Origin: Flavobacteriales bacterium
Lineage (GTDB): Bacteria > Bacteroidota > Bacteroidia > Flavobacteriales_F > PHOS-HE28
Length of the DNA stretch: 64,000 bases
Assembly: GCA_016715895.1 (NCBI GenBank)
Contig: JADJXH010000003.1
Coordinates: 1,343,501 to 1,407,500, forward strand
Direction of reading: 5' to 3'
Under the pieces are notes generated by a model that searched no databases, was not told the DNA's origin, and was given only the letters and a program-made list of their open reading frames with translations. The position numbers and the translations under genes are program-made. Below are positions 29,618 through 37,639 of this stretch, in pieces. Positions within the stretch are counted from its first letter, which is position 1. Each line of letters opens with the position of its first letter.

Positions 29618-30031
29618 ATGCTCGTGGGCCTGCTCGCCCTGCCCAGTGGGCTGCTCACGGCCTTCCGATCGGGCCGACCCATCGCCCCCATGGCCGGGGC
29701 CACGTTCACCATTGACAACTCCACGGACTGTGCATACACAGCCGTCATCCACCATAGTGACGCTTGCCCAGCGGTAAGCATTCCAAGCACTTCGAACTTA
29801 AGCATCCCGGCGTCCACCAACGGCTCCTCGATCACGGTCAGCGGGAGCCGCATCAATAAGGTTGAACTTAAGTCGGGGAGCACCATCTTCGCCACCTGGA
29901 CATGCACCTCTGGCACATCGGGTTCCTGGGCGGCGAACGCCGATGTTTGTCTACTCAGCGGAACTCCCAACAAATATGCGCGCGCTCAGGGTAATGGATA
30001 TAACTCAAATAAGATCGAATGGCAGCCTTGA
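29618..30031 (+). CDS. Small exported four-cysteine protein, cassette copy 1 (unknown function)
   Basis: 137 aa as read from the ATG at 29618; the N-terminus is hydrophobic (MLVGLLALPSGLLTAF). With three octamer units the ATG at 29559 would instead give MRTPFRPSALPPTAKLLMLV, a better signal peptide with basic residues. The mature part is short, beta-rich and Ser/Thr-rich, with four cysteines shared by all three paralogues (CAY, ACPA, WTCTSGTSGSW, DVC) and a NKIEW ending. I do not recognise the family. It overlaps the next gene by 13 nt, so translation is probably coupled. In the present state translation would need reinitiation at TGATG. Confidence 0.7.
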   Translation: MLVGLLALPSGLLTAFRSGRPIAPMAGATFTIDNSTDCAYTAVIHHSDACPAVSIPSTSNLSIPASTNGSSITVSGSRINKVELKSGSTIFATWTCTSGTSGSWAANADVCLLSGTPNKYARAQGNGYNSNKIEWQP

Positions 30032-31551
30032 GAACACTCATTGCCACGGCCGCCACCCTACTGCTCGTCAGCGAGTGTATCGGTCAAGCCCGTAACTACA
30101 ACATCATCTTCGGCTCAACGAACTGGCTGAACTTCTACAACGAGCAACTGACGATCATTCCAAGCACCTTCGCAGTCACCGCCCGCAACGCTGCCATGAG
30201 CGAGCCGGATGGAGCGCTCAGCTTGGTGGTGGATGAGACCGGCATCCACAACGCCAACTTCGATCTGGTGCAAGGCGGCAGCGCACAGGACCTCGGCTGG
30301 CCCGCGCGCCTGGCCAGCCTGCTCATCCTGCCAAAGCCCGAAGCTCCCTTGCACTACTTCGTTTTTATTAACACGCCGGAGCTCGACAAGCAGGCGGGTT
30401 ACGTGGAGGTCGATATGTCGCTGAACCTTGGCGCCGGGGGTGTGGCGGGTTCAGGAACCACTTGGTACATGAACAATACCACCGCCAAGATGGCCGCGAC
30501 AGCACACGGGAATGGAACGGACTATTGGGTGCTGCAACACGCGGACGGAACGGATACCTTCCATGCGTTCCAATTCGGGCCTGGTGGATTGAACCCAGTA
30601 CCGATCATCTCGGCCACTGGTCCAGTGCTCAGCGCAACATCAGTTCCCGACCGCCTCTCGTCGGATTTCTGGGGACCGATGAAGTTCTCGGTTTCCGGTG
30701 ATCAACTCGCGTTCGGATTTGACCACGCCCCGGATTCCGCCGGCGCTGCCGTTTTCTGGTTCAACAGTTCCACAGGAACAGTTACCGTGCGCAATTCATC
30801 CCTCGCGTACACTGCGTACGACCTGGACGACTTGACAGGAGACACGATCGCGGTGACCCTGCCGATGGACTTCACAAGCGGAACGGACTTCCTGGCGACC
30901 GAAGACTTCCTGTACGTGGCCTATTTGGATACGAGCACCACGGATGGGGATGGAGGCTTCTTCGGCACGCAGTATGACCTCACCGTATGCGACGGATGCA
31001 TACCCCTCACATCCCTGGCATCCAACACTTCGTCCGTTGGTTCAGGAACAGAATGGGGTGCCGATACGACCGGTGGGAGCCTCATCCTCGGGCCTGATGG
31101 TAGACTCTACCTGCGTAACGCCAGATCCAACGAAGGCTTTCTCTTGAGGTTTGACAATGTGCCACACGAGTTCAATACGTCCGTCGGTGGTCTCACAGTG
31201 ATCTCATCACCTGACCTTCATGAAACGTGGGGGGTCCCTTTGTTCTGCAAACGCTACCACGACAGCGATCCGGCGTGGTTGGGCCTGCACGAGGAGGGCG
31301 GCCGTGATCCGGCGTTCCGTACCGTGCCCAACCCGATCACCGAGCGGGGTGCCTTGGTGTGGGGGAACAGCCCGCCACCGGACCACTTGATCTGGCGTGA
31401 CGCCAGGGGGCGCCTGGTGCGATCGGAGCCTGCCCTGAACAACGGCCCGACCACGGTGCTCGCGCGCAAGGAACTCCCTGCCGGCCTTTACGTGCTGGAG
31501 GTATTCCGCAAGGGCAAGCCCTTGGGCAGCACCCGGGTGATGATCGAGTAG
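30019..31551 (+). CDS. T9SS cargo protein with propeller-like repeats, cassette copy 1 (unknown function)
   Basis: A 510-aa protein. The signal peptide is MAALRTLIATAATLLLVSEC, ending near IGQA. The body begins RNYNIIFGSTNWLNFYNEQL and MSEPDGALSLVVDETGIHNA. This resembles T9SS-associated Bacteroidota proteins whose repeats alternate narrative-like blade motifs, so a beta-propeller is inferred. The last ~80 residues (RTVPNPITERGALVWGNSPP ... LPAGLYVLEVFRKGKPLG ... VMIE) form a type-A sorting domain for outer-membrane export. The ATG lies inside the end of the upstream small gene. Two tandem paralogues follow. Ends are conserved among copies while residues about 230-430 vary. A terminator follows. 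Confidence 0.75.
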   Translation: MAALRTLIATAATLLLVSECIGQARNYNIIFGSTNWLNFYNEQLTIIPSTFAVTARNAAMSEPDGALSLVVDETGIHNANFDLVQGGSAQDLGWPARLASLLILPKPEAPLHYFVFINTPELDKQAGYVEVDMSLNLGAGGVAGSGTTWYMNNTTAKMAATAHGNGTDYWVLQHADGTDTFHAFQFGPGGLNPVPIISATGPVLSATSVPDRLSSDFWGPMKFSVSGDQLAFGFDHAPDSAGAAVFWFNSSTGTVTVRNSSLAYTAYDLDDLTGDTIAVTLPMDFTSGTDFLATEDFLYVAYLDTSTTDGDGGFFGTQYDLTVCDGCIPLTSLASNTSSVGSGTEWGADTTGGSLILGPDGRLYLRNARSNEGFLLRFDNVPHEFNTSVGGLTVISSPDLHETWGVPLFCKRYHDSDPAWLGLHEEGGRDPAFRTVPNPITERGALVWGNSPPPDHLIWRDARGRLVRSEPALNNGPTTVLARKELPAGLYVLEVFRKGKPLGSTRVMIE

Positions 31552-31570
31552 TCACGCCCATCCGGGAAAG

Positions 31571-31595
31571 CGAACCCCGCCACGCGCGGGGTTCG
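31571..31595 (+). terminator. Terminator after cassette copy 1
   Basis: CGAACCCCGC pairs with GCGGGGTTCG around CACGC, 20 bp after the stop. The same hairpin follows copies 2 and 3. Confidence 0.75.
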
Positions 31596-31616
31596 TCCGT
31601 TCAAAAGGCTCCACGG

Positions 31617-31661
31617 CTAGAACGCGTAGCTGGCACCACGGATCCACAAGGCATCCGTACC
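31617..31661 (-). pseudogene. Remnant of an outer-membrane barrel gene C-terminus between cassettes 1 and 2
   Basis: On the minus strand the last 14 codons read GTDALWIRGASYAF and stop. The intact barrel gene at 35945-37639 ends LLIGGASYAF, and the flanking CTAGAACGCGTAGCTGG is shared. The remnant suggests an ancestral unit of cassette plus converging barrel gene, from which the barrel gene was lost here. Confidence 0.6.
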
Positions 31662-31744
31662 TCCATGAGAAGTTCTCCACAACCCTGTCGAATGAAGGTG
31701 ACGGATGATTAGATTCGGGGCAAACTCATCACACCATGAGAACG

Positions 31745-31776
31745 CCCTTCCGCCCTTCCGCCCTTCCGCCCTTCCG
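31745..31776 (+). repeat. Octanucleotide tandem repeat (CCCTTCCG)x4, cassette copy 2
   Basis: Four perfect units after ATGAGAACG at 31736. As in copy 1 this is out of frame, ending at TGATG over the ATG at 31795. Confidence 0.95.
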
Positions 31777-31794
31777 CCAACCGCTAAGCTGCTG

Positions 31795-32205
31795 ATGCTC
31801 GTGGGCCTGCTCGCCCTGCCCAGCGCGCTGCTCACGGCCTTCCGCTCGGGCCGCCCCATCTCCCCCATGGCCGGGGCCACGTTCACGATATCAAATGGCA
31901 CTTGGTGTCCCTATGCTGCGATCATCCATCACAGCAGTGCTTGTCCTGCCACGACGATACCAGCAACCAGTACCCTCAGCATCCCACAGTATGCATCGGC
32001 CGCTACGATCACCGTAGCCGGGTCATTCATTAATAAAGTAGAGATCTGGGACGGTTCGGTGATCATTGCACGCTGGACGTGCACAAGCGGAACCAGTGGG
32101 AGTTGGGCAGAACTGGCCGATCGATGCGAATACTACAGTTCCGGACTATTCGCTCGGCTGCAAGGGGATGGCTACACCAATAACAAGATCGAATGGGAGC
32201 CCTGA
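31795..32205 (+). CDS. Small exported four-cysteine protein, cassette copy 2 (unknown function)
   Basis: 136 aa from the ATG at 31795. The N-terminus is MLVGLLALPSALLTAF. The mature part holds the four shared cysteines (CPY, ACPATTIPATSTLSIPQY, WTCTSGTSGSW, DRCEY) and ends NNKIEWEP. It is much closer to copy 3 than to copy 1. An in-frame ATG exists upstream at 31705, but it precedes the TAGATTCG promoter box, so it is unlikely to be used. The 13-nt overlap with the next gene is kept. The family was not recognised; the repeated pairing with a T9SS cargo suggests the two products act together. Confidence 0.7.
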   Translation: MLVGLLALPSALLTAFRSGRPISPMAGATFTISNGTWCPYAAIIHHSSACPATTIPATSTLSIPQYASAATITVAGSFINKVEIWDGSVIIARWTCTSGTSGSWAELADRCEYYSSGLFARLQGDGYTNNKIEWEP

Positions 32206-33722
32206 GGTATGGAGCGCTCGCGATCACCTTGGTGACCGGTCAGCAAGTGGCGAGTGCACAAGCCCGCAACTACAATGTCCTCTTCGGCACGGGTCACTGG
32301 CTGAACTTCTACAATGAGCAAGTCACGGCAATACCGTGCATTTGGCCCATCACCAAGCGGAGCGCCAGCATCAGCGAACCGGACGGCGCCCTGAGCCTGG
32401 TGGTGGATGAAACCGGCATCCACAACGCCAACTTCGACCTGGTGCAGGGCGGTGGCGCACAGGATCTGGGCTGGCCGGCCGAGCTGGCCAGCCTGCTCAT
32501 CCTGCCCAAGCCCGGTGCCCCGCAGCACTACGTCGTGTTCGTCAACACCACGGAGGCCACCAAGCAGGCCGGCCTTGTGGAGGTGGACATGAGCGCCAAC
32601 GGCGGGGCCGGGGCCGTGGTGGGGACGGGCACCACTTGGTATATGACCGGATGCACGGGCAAGCTGGCGGCCACCCTGCATGCCAACGGCACCGACTACT
32701 GGCTGCTTCAGCACGCCGATGGGTCCAACGAGTTCCACGCCTACCCGTTCGATGCATCGGGGCTCGCGCTAAGCCCGGTGGTTTCAAGTACCGGACCGGT
32801 GTTGGGCCCGACCACATTGAATGCTCCATACTCCTCGGACTATCATGCCTCGATGAAGTTCTCGGTGAGCGGTGAGCAATTGCTCATGGGCTACGACGTG
32901 GCACCGGACACCATGGCAGCGGCTCTGTTCTGGTTCAATGCGGCCACGGGGTCCGTTGCATTACGCACCGATGCGCTCCGAGATATCAATCGATACGTGC
33001 ATCCTTTCACCGGTGATACAATGCAGGTGAACGGCATTTCTGCGGCAGTCGCAGGTCTGGACTTTATCAATACGGATGATTTCGCCTACGTTGCCTTCCT
33101 GGACACGACAACTTGGGATGGATCAGGGGAATCACACATCGTCCAGTATGACCTATCCCTTGCCACCACAGAGATCCCGTATGAGACCGTTTCGATCAAT
33201 GGTCAGGAGCCCGGTGCATCCCCGTGGGGACTCGATACATTGGGAGAGAGCTTGTTGTTAGCCCCTGACGGTTTCCTATACTTACGGAGACCACATCTCG
33301 ACCTTGGGGACGTTGAACAATTCGACTCGCTGCCAGCTCAATTGGACGGAACTGGGCAGGACGGAGTATCCGTACCCGTCACTGTGAATAGTTCCACCTG
33401 GGGCCTCCCCCTCTTCTGCAAGCGCTACCACGACAGTGAGCCGGCGTGGTTGGGCCAGCGTGAGGAGGATGGCCGGGAACCAGCGTTCCGGGCCGTGCCC
33501 AACCCGATCACCGAGCGGGGTGCCTTGGTGTGGGGGAACAGCCCGCCACCGGACCGCTTGATCTGGCGTGACGCCATGGGGCGCTTGGTGCGCTCTGAGC
33601 CTGCCCTGAACAACGGACCTACAACGGTGCTCACGCGCAAGGAACTCCCTGCCGGCCTTTACGTGCTGGAGGTATTCCGCAAGGGCAAGCCCTTGGGCAG
33701 CACCCGGGTGATGATCGAGTAG
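32193..33722 (+). CDS. T9SS cargo protein with propeller-like repeats, cassette copy 2 (unknown function)
   Basis: A 509-aa protein starting MGALRYGALAITLVTGQQVA, a signal peptide. The N-terminal 200 residues are close to copy 3 (RNYNVLFGTGHWLNFYNEQV, SEPDGALSLVVDETGIHNAN, YVVFVNTTEATKQAG, WYMTGCTGKLAATLHANGTD). The middle diverges between copies, and the final ~80 residues are nearly identical at DNA level, ending in a type-A sorting domain (VPNPITERGALVWGNSPPPD). The pattern of constant ends and a variable middle suggests recombination among copies. Function unknown; probably a surface-exposed propeller. Confidence 0.75.
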   Translation: MGALRYGALAITLVTGQQVASAQARNYNVLFGTGHWLNFYNEQVTAIPCIWPITKRSASISEPDGALSLVVDETGIHNANFDLVQGGGAQDLGWPAELASLLILPKPGAPQHYVVFVNTTEATKQAGLVEVDMSANGGAGAVVGTGTTWYMTGCTGKLAATLHANGTDYWLLQHADGSNEFHAYPFDASGLALSPVVSSTGPVLGPTTLNAPYSSDYHASMKFSVSGEQLLMGYDVAPDTMAAALFWFNAATGSVALRTDALRDINRYVHPFTGDTMQVNGISAAVAGLDFINTDDFAYVAFLDTTTWDGSGESHIVQYDLSLATTEIPYETVSINGQEPGASPWGLDTLGESLLLAPDGFLYLRRPHLDLGDVEQFDSLPAQLDGTGQDGVSVPVTVNSSTWGLPLFCKRYHDSEPAWLGQREEDGREPAFRAVPNPITERGALVWGNSPPPDRLIWRDAMGRLVRSEPALNNGPTTVLTRKELPAGLYVLEVFRKGKPLGSTRVMIE

Positions 33723-33741
33723 TCACGCCCATCCGGGAAAG

Positions 33742-33766
33742 CGAACCCCGCCACGCGCGGGGTTCG
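33742..33766 (+). terminator. Terminator after cassette copy 2
   Basis: Same CGAACCCCGC/GCGGGGTTCG hairpin as after copy 1, 19 bp past the stop. Confidence 0.75.
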
Positions 33767-33787
33767 TCCGTTCATCGGGCTCGACGG

Positions 33788-33832
33788 CTAGAACGCGTAG
33801 CTGGCCCCGCCGATCCACAAGGCATCCGTACC
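33788..33832 (-). pseudogene. Remnant of an outer-membrane barrel gene C-terminus between cassettes 2 and 3
   Basis: Minus strand reads GTDALWIGGASYAF and stop, like the remnant at 31617 and the end of the intact gene at 35945. Confidence 0.6.
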
Positions 33833-33914
33833 TCCATGAGAAGTTCTCCACAACCCTGTCGAATGAACATGACGGAGATTAGCTTCGGGGCGAACTCTTC
33901 ACACCATGAGAACG

Positions 33915-33930
33915 CCCTTCCGCCCTTCCG
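33915..33930 (+). repeat. Octanucleotide tandem repeat (CCCTTCCG)x2, cassette copy 3
   Basis: Only two units follow ATGAGAACG at 33906. The frame from that ATG closes at TAG (33939-33941). Copies 1 and 2 have four units; three would restore the frame. Confidence 0.95.
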
Positions 33931-33948
33931 CCAACCGCTAGGCTGCTA

Positions 33949-34362
33949 GTGCTCGTGGGCCTGCTCGCCCTGCCCAGCGCGCTGCTCACGGCCTTCCGCT
34001 CGGGCCGCCCCATCGCCCCCATGGCCGGGGCCACCTTTACGATCTCGAACGGAACGGACTGTCCGTACGCGGCAATTGTCCATCACAGCAATGTCTGCCC
34101 TGCCACCACGATCCCAGCGACAAGCACGCTGAGCATACCCCAGTATGCAACGGGGGCAACGATAACCGTTACAGGTTCGATCATCAATAAAGTGGAGATC
34201 TGGGACGGCTCGGTGGTCATCGCGCGCTGGACCTGCACAAGCGGCACAAATGGTAGCTGGGCGGACCTGGCCGATCGATGTGAATACATCCCTCCCTCCA
34301 ATCTCTTCGCCCGCTTGCAAGGTGATGGCTATACCAACAATAAGATCGAATGGGAGCCTTGA
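33949..34362 (+). CDS. Small exported four-cysteine protein, cassette copy 3 (unknown function)
   Basis: 137 aa if started at GTG 33949, which replaces the ATG of the other copies. The N-terminus is hydrophobic (VLVGLLALPSALLTAF). The mature part matches copy 2 closely (NGTDCPYAAIVHHS, CPATTIPATSTLSIPQY, WTCTSGTNGSW, DRCEY, NNKIEWEP). Because the upstream frame now ends 8 nt before the GTG and there is no ATG, this copy may be poorly translated. The 13-nt overlap with the following cargo gene is kept. Family not recognised. Confidence 0.6.
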   Translation: MLVGLLALPSALLTAFRSGRPIAPMAGATFTISNGTDCPYAAIVHHSNVCPATTIPATSTLSIPQYATGATITVTGSIINKVEIWDGSVVIARWTCTSGTNGSWADLADRCEYIPPSNLFARLQGDGYTNNKIEWEP

Positions 34363-35879
34363 GGTGGTGGGTGGTCACGGCCACCTTGGCGACCGTGCAG
34401 CATGTGGTGCATGCACAAGCCCGCAACTACAACGTCCTCTTTGGCACGGGTCACTGGTTGAACTTCTACAACGAGGTAGCCACCGTGATCCCGTGCTCCT
34501 GGCCGATCTCGAAGCGCAGCGCCAGCATCAGCGAGCCGGACGGTGCGCTGAGCGTGGTGGTGGATGAGACCGGCATCCACAACGCCAACTTCGATCTGGT
34601 GCAGGGCGGCGGTGCGCAGGACCTGGGCTGGCCGACCGAGCTGGCTAGCCTCCTGATCCTACCCAAGCCCGATGCCCCGCAGCATTATGTGGTCTTCCTA
34701 AACACCACCGAGGCCACCAAGCAGGCCGGATATGTGGAGGTGGACATGAGCGCCAACGGCGGGTCCGGTGCCGTCGTGGGCTCGGGCACCACGTGGTACC
34801 TCACCGACTGCACGGCGAAGCTGGCGGCCACCCTGCACGCCAACGGCACCGACTATTGGCTGCTGCAGCACACCGATGGGACCGATACGTTCCATGCCTA
34901 TCTCTTCACCGCGTCCGGACTGGCTCAGTCCCCTGTCATTTCCAATGTGGGACCCATGCTTGGCCCGACCGGTTCGAACGCGCCCTACTCCTCGGATCAC
35001 CAGTCGTCCATGAAATTTTCGGTGAGCGGTGAACAATTGCTCATGGGCTATGACTTGGCACCGGACACCATGGCCGCAGCCCTGTTCTGGTTCAGCACGG
35101 CGAACGGTGGGGTGACCTTGCGAACGGATGCACTGCGGGATCGCAACCGCTACGTTGATCCGTTCACTGGGGACACGCTGATCGTATATGGAGTTTCCGC
35201 AGGGGTGGCCGGGCTGGACTTCCTGAACACGGACGATTTCGCCTATGTCGTCTATGTGGACACCAGCAGCGTGGGTGGCTCTGGCGATACACATATTGTC
35301 CAATATGACCTAGGGTTGGAGGAAAGTACGCTCCCTGATCATCCCTACGCCTTCAATGGGCATAACCTAGGAGGTAATCCTTGGGGAGCGGATACGCTCG
35401 GAGAGAGCCTGCTTTTAGCTGCGGATGGCGAACTATACCTCCGAACACCCCACTTGAACACGGGATACCTGCGGCAGCTGAATGATCTCCCCGGTCTGCT
35501 GGGAGGTCCAGACCCAAGCTGGACCTCGATCCTTTTTCCAGGAGATCCACCGACCTGGGGCCTCCCACTCTTCTGCAAGCGCTACCACGACAGCGATCCG
35601 GCGTGGTTGGGCCAGCGCGAGGAGGATGGCCGGGAACCAGCGTTCAGGGCCGTGCCCAACCCGATCGCCGAGCGGGGTGCCTTGGTGTGGGGTAATAGCC
35701 CACCACCGGACCACTTGATCTGGCGTGACGCCATGGGGCGCTTGGTGCGCTCTGAGCCTGCCCTGAACAACGGCCCGACCACGGTGCTCGCGCGCAAGGA
35801 ACTCCCTGCCGGCCTTTACGTGCTGGAGGTTTTCCGCAAGGGCAAGCCCTTGGGCAGCACCCGGGTGATGATCGAGTAG
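34350..35879 (+). CDS. T9SS cargo protein with propeller-like repeats, cassette copy 3 (unknown function)
   Basis: A 509-aa protein starting MGALRWWVVTATLATVQHVV. It is nearly identical to copy 2 over the first ~200 residues. It differs in the middle (for example YAFNGHNLGGNPWGADTLGE in place of VSINGQEPGASPWGLDTLGE) and converges again over the last ~80 residues (CKRYHDSDPAWLGQREEDGR, then the type-A sorting domain). The start overlaps the small upstream gene. The same terminator hairpin follows, then the intact converging barrel gene. Function unknown; surface or extracellular location is inferred from the sorting domain. Confidence 0.75.
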   Translation: MGALRWWVVTATLATVQHVVHAQARNYNVLFGTGHWLNFYNEVATVIPCSWPISKRSASISEPDGALSVVVDETGIHNANFDLVQGGGAQDLGWPTELASLLILPKPDAPQHYVVFLNTTEATKQAGYVEVDMSANGGSGAVVGSGTTWYLTDCTAKLAATLHANGTDYWLLQHTDGTDTFHAYLFTASGLAQSPVISNVGPMLGPTGSNAPYSSDHQSSMKFSVSGEQLLMGYDLAPDTMAAALFWFSTANGGVTLRTDALRDRNRYVDPFTGDTLIVYGVSAGVAGLDFLNTDDFAYVVYVDTSSVGGSGDTHIVQYDLGLEESTLPDHPYAFNGHNLGGNPWGADTLGESLLLAADGELYLRTPHLNTGYLRQLNDLPGLLGGPDPSWTSILFPGDPPTWGLPLFCKRYHDSDPAWLGQREEDGREPAFRAVPNPIAERGALVWGNSPPPDHLIWRDAMGRLVRSEPALNNGPTTVLARKELPAGLYVLEVFRKGKPLGSTRVMIE

Positions 35880-35898
35880 TCACGCCCATCCGGGCAAG

Positions 35899-35923
35899 CG
35901 AACCCCGCCACGCGCGGGGTTCG
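35899..35923. terminator. Terminator after cassette copy 3, also downstream of the barrel gene
   Basis: CGAACCCCGC/GCGGGGTTCG hairpin between convergent stops at 35879 and 35945. Confidence 0.75.
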
Positions 35924-35944
35924 TCCGTTCAAAGGGCTCCACGG

Positions 35945-37639
35945 CTAGAACGCGTAGCTGGCCCCGCCGATCAGCAGGGTGCGCTGCACGGGGTAGCGGT
36001 ACCAGCGCTCGTAGCGGCTGGCGCTGAGGTTGCTGGCCTGCAGGAACACGCTGAGGCGCTTGGTGTAGCGGTACTCCGCCCCCAGGTGCAGGTCCACGAA
36101 GCCGCTGAGGTCCACCACCTCGGTGCGGTCGGGGTCGGGGTCCTGCACGCTGCTCCACACCGGGCTGAAGGCCTTTCGCTTGCCCATCAGCACGGCGTCC
36201 AGCTTCACGATCAGCTTGTCGCGCAGGCTGTACTGGCCGCCCAGGGTCAGCTGATAGGGCGGCAGGTTCCAGGGTTCGGCCTGGTCGCCCATGGTGTAGT
36301 TGAAGATGTCCAGCCGGGCGTGGGCGCGGGTGCCGTGCCCGGCGTCGTAGGTGATGTCGCCGCTCACGTCCAGCACCTGCATGTCGTCGTACACCGGGGT
36401 GAACTGGTTGCCGAAGCTGGTGAACGCGTCGGTGACGTAGAGCAGGCGGTCCTTCCAGCCGCCGTAGCTCACGCGCACATCGAAGCCCAGGGTGCTGCTG
36501 AGGCTGCCGCGCAGGCCGCCGTACAGGTCGTAGAGCAGGCTGCTGTTCACCAGCACGGGAGCGGCCTCGGTCCACGGGTTCTCCTGGGTGATGCTGCGCA
36601 GGCTGTTGCGCCGGCGCTGGCCGTCCACCCCGATGTAGGGCACCAGGATGTCGTCGAACAGGCTGTAGCTGAGGTAGGCCTGCGGGAACACGTGGAAGCT
36701 GGTCTTTGTGAGGGCGTCCACCGTGATGCCGGCGCCGACCCGCACCACGTAGCGCTCTCCGCGCGTGCTCACCGAGGGCGTCAGGGTCACCAGGGTGCCG
36801 TTCTGGCGGAAGCTGGGCACCGTGTCGCTCGCCAGACCCGTGTAGGCGTTGTTGTCGATCAGGAGCTGGCCGGCGTAGGTCTCCGTGCCCACCTGCTTGC
36901 CGGCCTCGGCCACGAAGCGGATGTTGGTCTCCTTGCTCCCGGTCTTGTTCGTGTAGTACCGGGCGTCCAGCCGCACGTCGTGGGCCAGGGCGGCGCTGTC
37001 GGCGTAGAGGCTGCGCACGCGGGCCGTGAAGCCCAGGTCGTTGTACACCTGGCGGGGATTGGGCACCTCCAGCCCGAGCGTGTCGAAGCCCTCCGTGCGG
37101 AAGCCGTAGTAGCCCACGCCGCGCCGGACGTAGTCGCCGCGCACCTGGATGGCATGGTGGCGCAGCATGCGGGTGTAGAAGGCGTCGACCGTGTTGAAGC
37201 TGTAGTCGCTGGGGCCCACGTCCTGCAATCCGCCGGCGCTGCTGAAGTGCTTCAGGTGGATGCCGTAGGCGTCCTTCTTGCTGCGCCCCTGGTCGTAGTA
37301 CAGTTCGCCCAGCGGGGTGTTGTACAGGCCGAAGCCCAGCTTGACGAAGCCCTTGTACAGGCGCTCGTTGGCCTGGCTGACGCTGAGCCTGGCCGGGGCG
37401 ATGCTGTCCACCTTCACCGGCAGCCGGGCCTGCACGGGTTGCACCGTGTAGGTGATCGTGCGCTCGGGCACCACCGTGTCCAGCAGCGTGGGCCGCTGGT
37501 CGATCTTCTGCACGTCGGCGATGGTGGGGTTGTAGATGCCGTGGATGTAGTACTGACCACCGGGGGCGTTGCCGTCCTGCGCGTTCGCACAGAGCGGCAG
37601 GGCCAGGACCAGCGGGAACAGGGTGTGGCGGGCGCTCAT
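35945..37639 (-). CDS. Outer-membrane beta-barrel (TonB-receptor-like porin)
   Basis: A 564-aa protein with a signal peptide (MSARHTLFPLVLALPLCANA, cleaved before QDG). A proline-rich periplasmic N-part (to about 95) leads into long alternating beta strands rich in Tyr, Gly and Arg (YKGFVKLGFGLYNTPLGELY, AIQVRGDYVRRGVGYYGF, AEYRYTKRLSVFLQASNLSA), ending in the terminal strand LLIGGASYAF with the C-terminal Phe typical of outer-membrane barrels. No plug domain was seen, so it is a barrel of the TonB-receptor superfamily fold rather than a full receptor. Its ATG overlaps the stop of the TPR gene (ATGA), indicating translational coupling and joint function. Ligand unknown. Confidence 0.78.
   Translation of the reverse strand: MSARHTLFPLVLALPLCANAQDGNAPGGQYYIHGIYNPTIADVQKIDQRPTLLDTVVPERTITYTVQPVQARLPVKVDSIAPARLSVSQANERLYKGFVKLGFGLYNTPLGELYYDQGRSKKDAYGIHLKHFSSAGGLQDVGPSDYSFNTVDAFYTRMLRHHAIQVRGDYVRRGVGYYGFRTEGFDTLGLEVPNPRQVYNDLGFTARVRSLYADSAALAHDVRLDARYYTNKTGSKETNIRFVAEAGKQVGTETYAGQLLIDNNAYTGLASDTVPSFRQNGTLVTLTPSVSTRGERYVVRVGAGITVDALTKTSFHVFPQAYLSYSLFDDILVPYIGVDGQRRRNSLRSITQENPWTEAAPVLVNSSLLYDLYGGLRGSLSSTLGFDVRVSYGGWKDRLLYVTDAFTSFGNQFTPVYDDMQVLDVSGDITYDAGHGTRAHARLDIFNYTMGDQAEPWNLPPYQLTLGGQYSLRDKLIVKLDAVLMGKRKAFSPVWSSVQDPDPDRTEVVDLSGFVDLHLGAEYRYTKRLSVFLQASNLSASRYERWYRYPVQRTLLIGGASYAF

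Noticed and set aside
31705..31794. Upstream ATG start for the copy-2 small protein
   Set aside because: It precedes the promoter-like TAGATTCG box, and the equivalent codon in copy 1 is CTG, so it is not a shared start.
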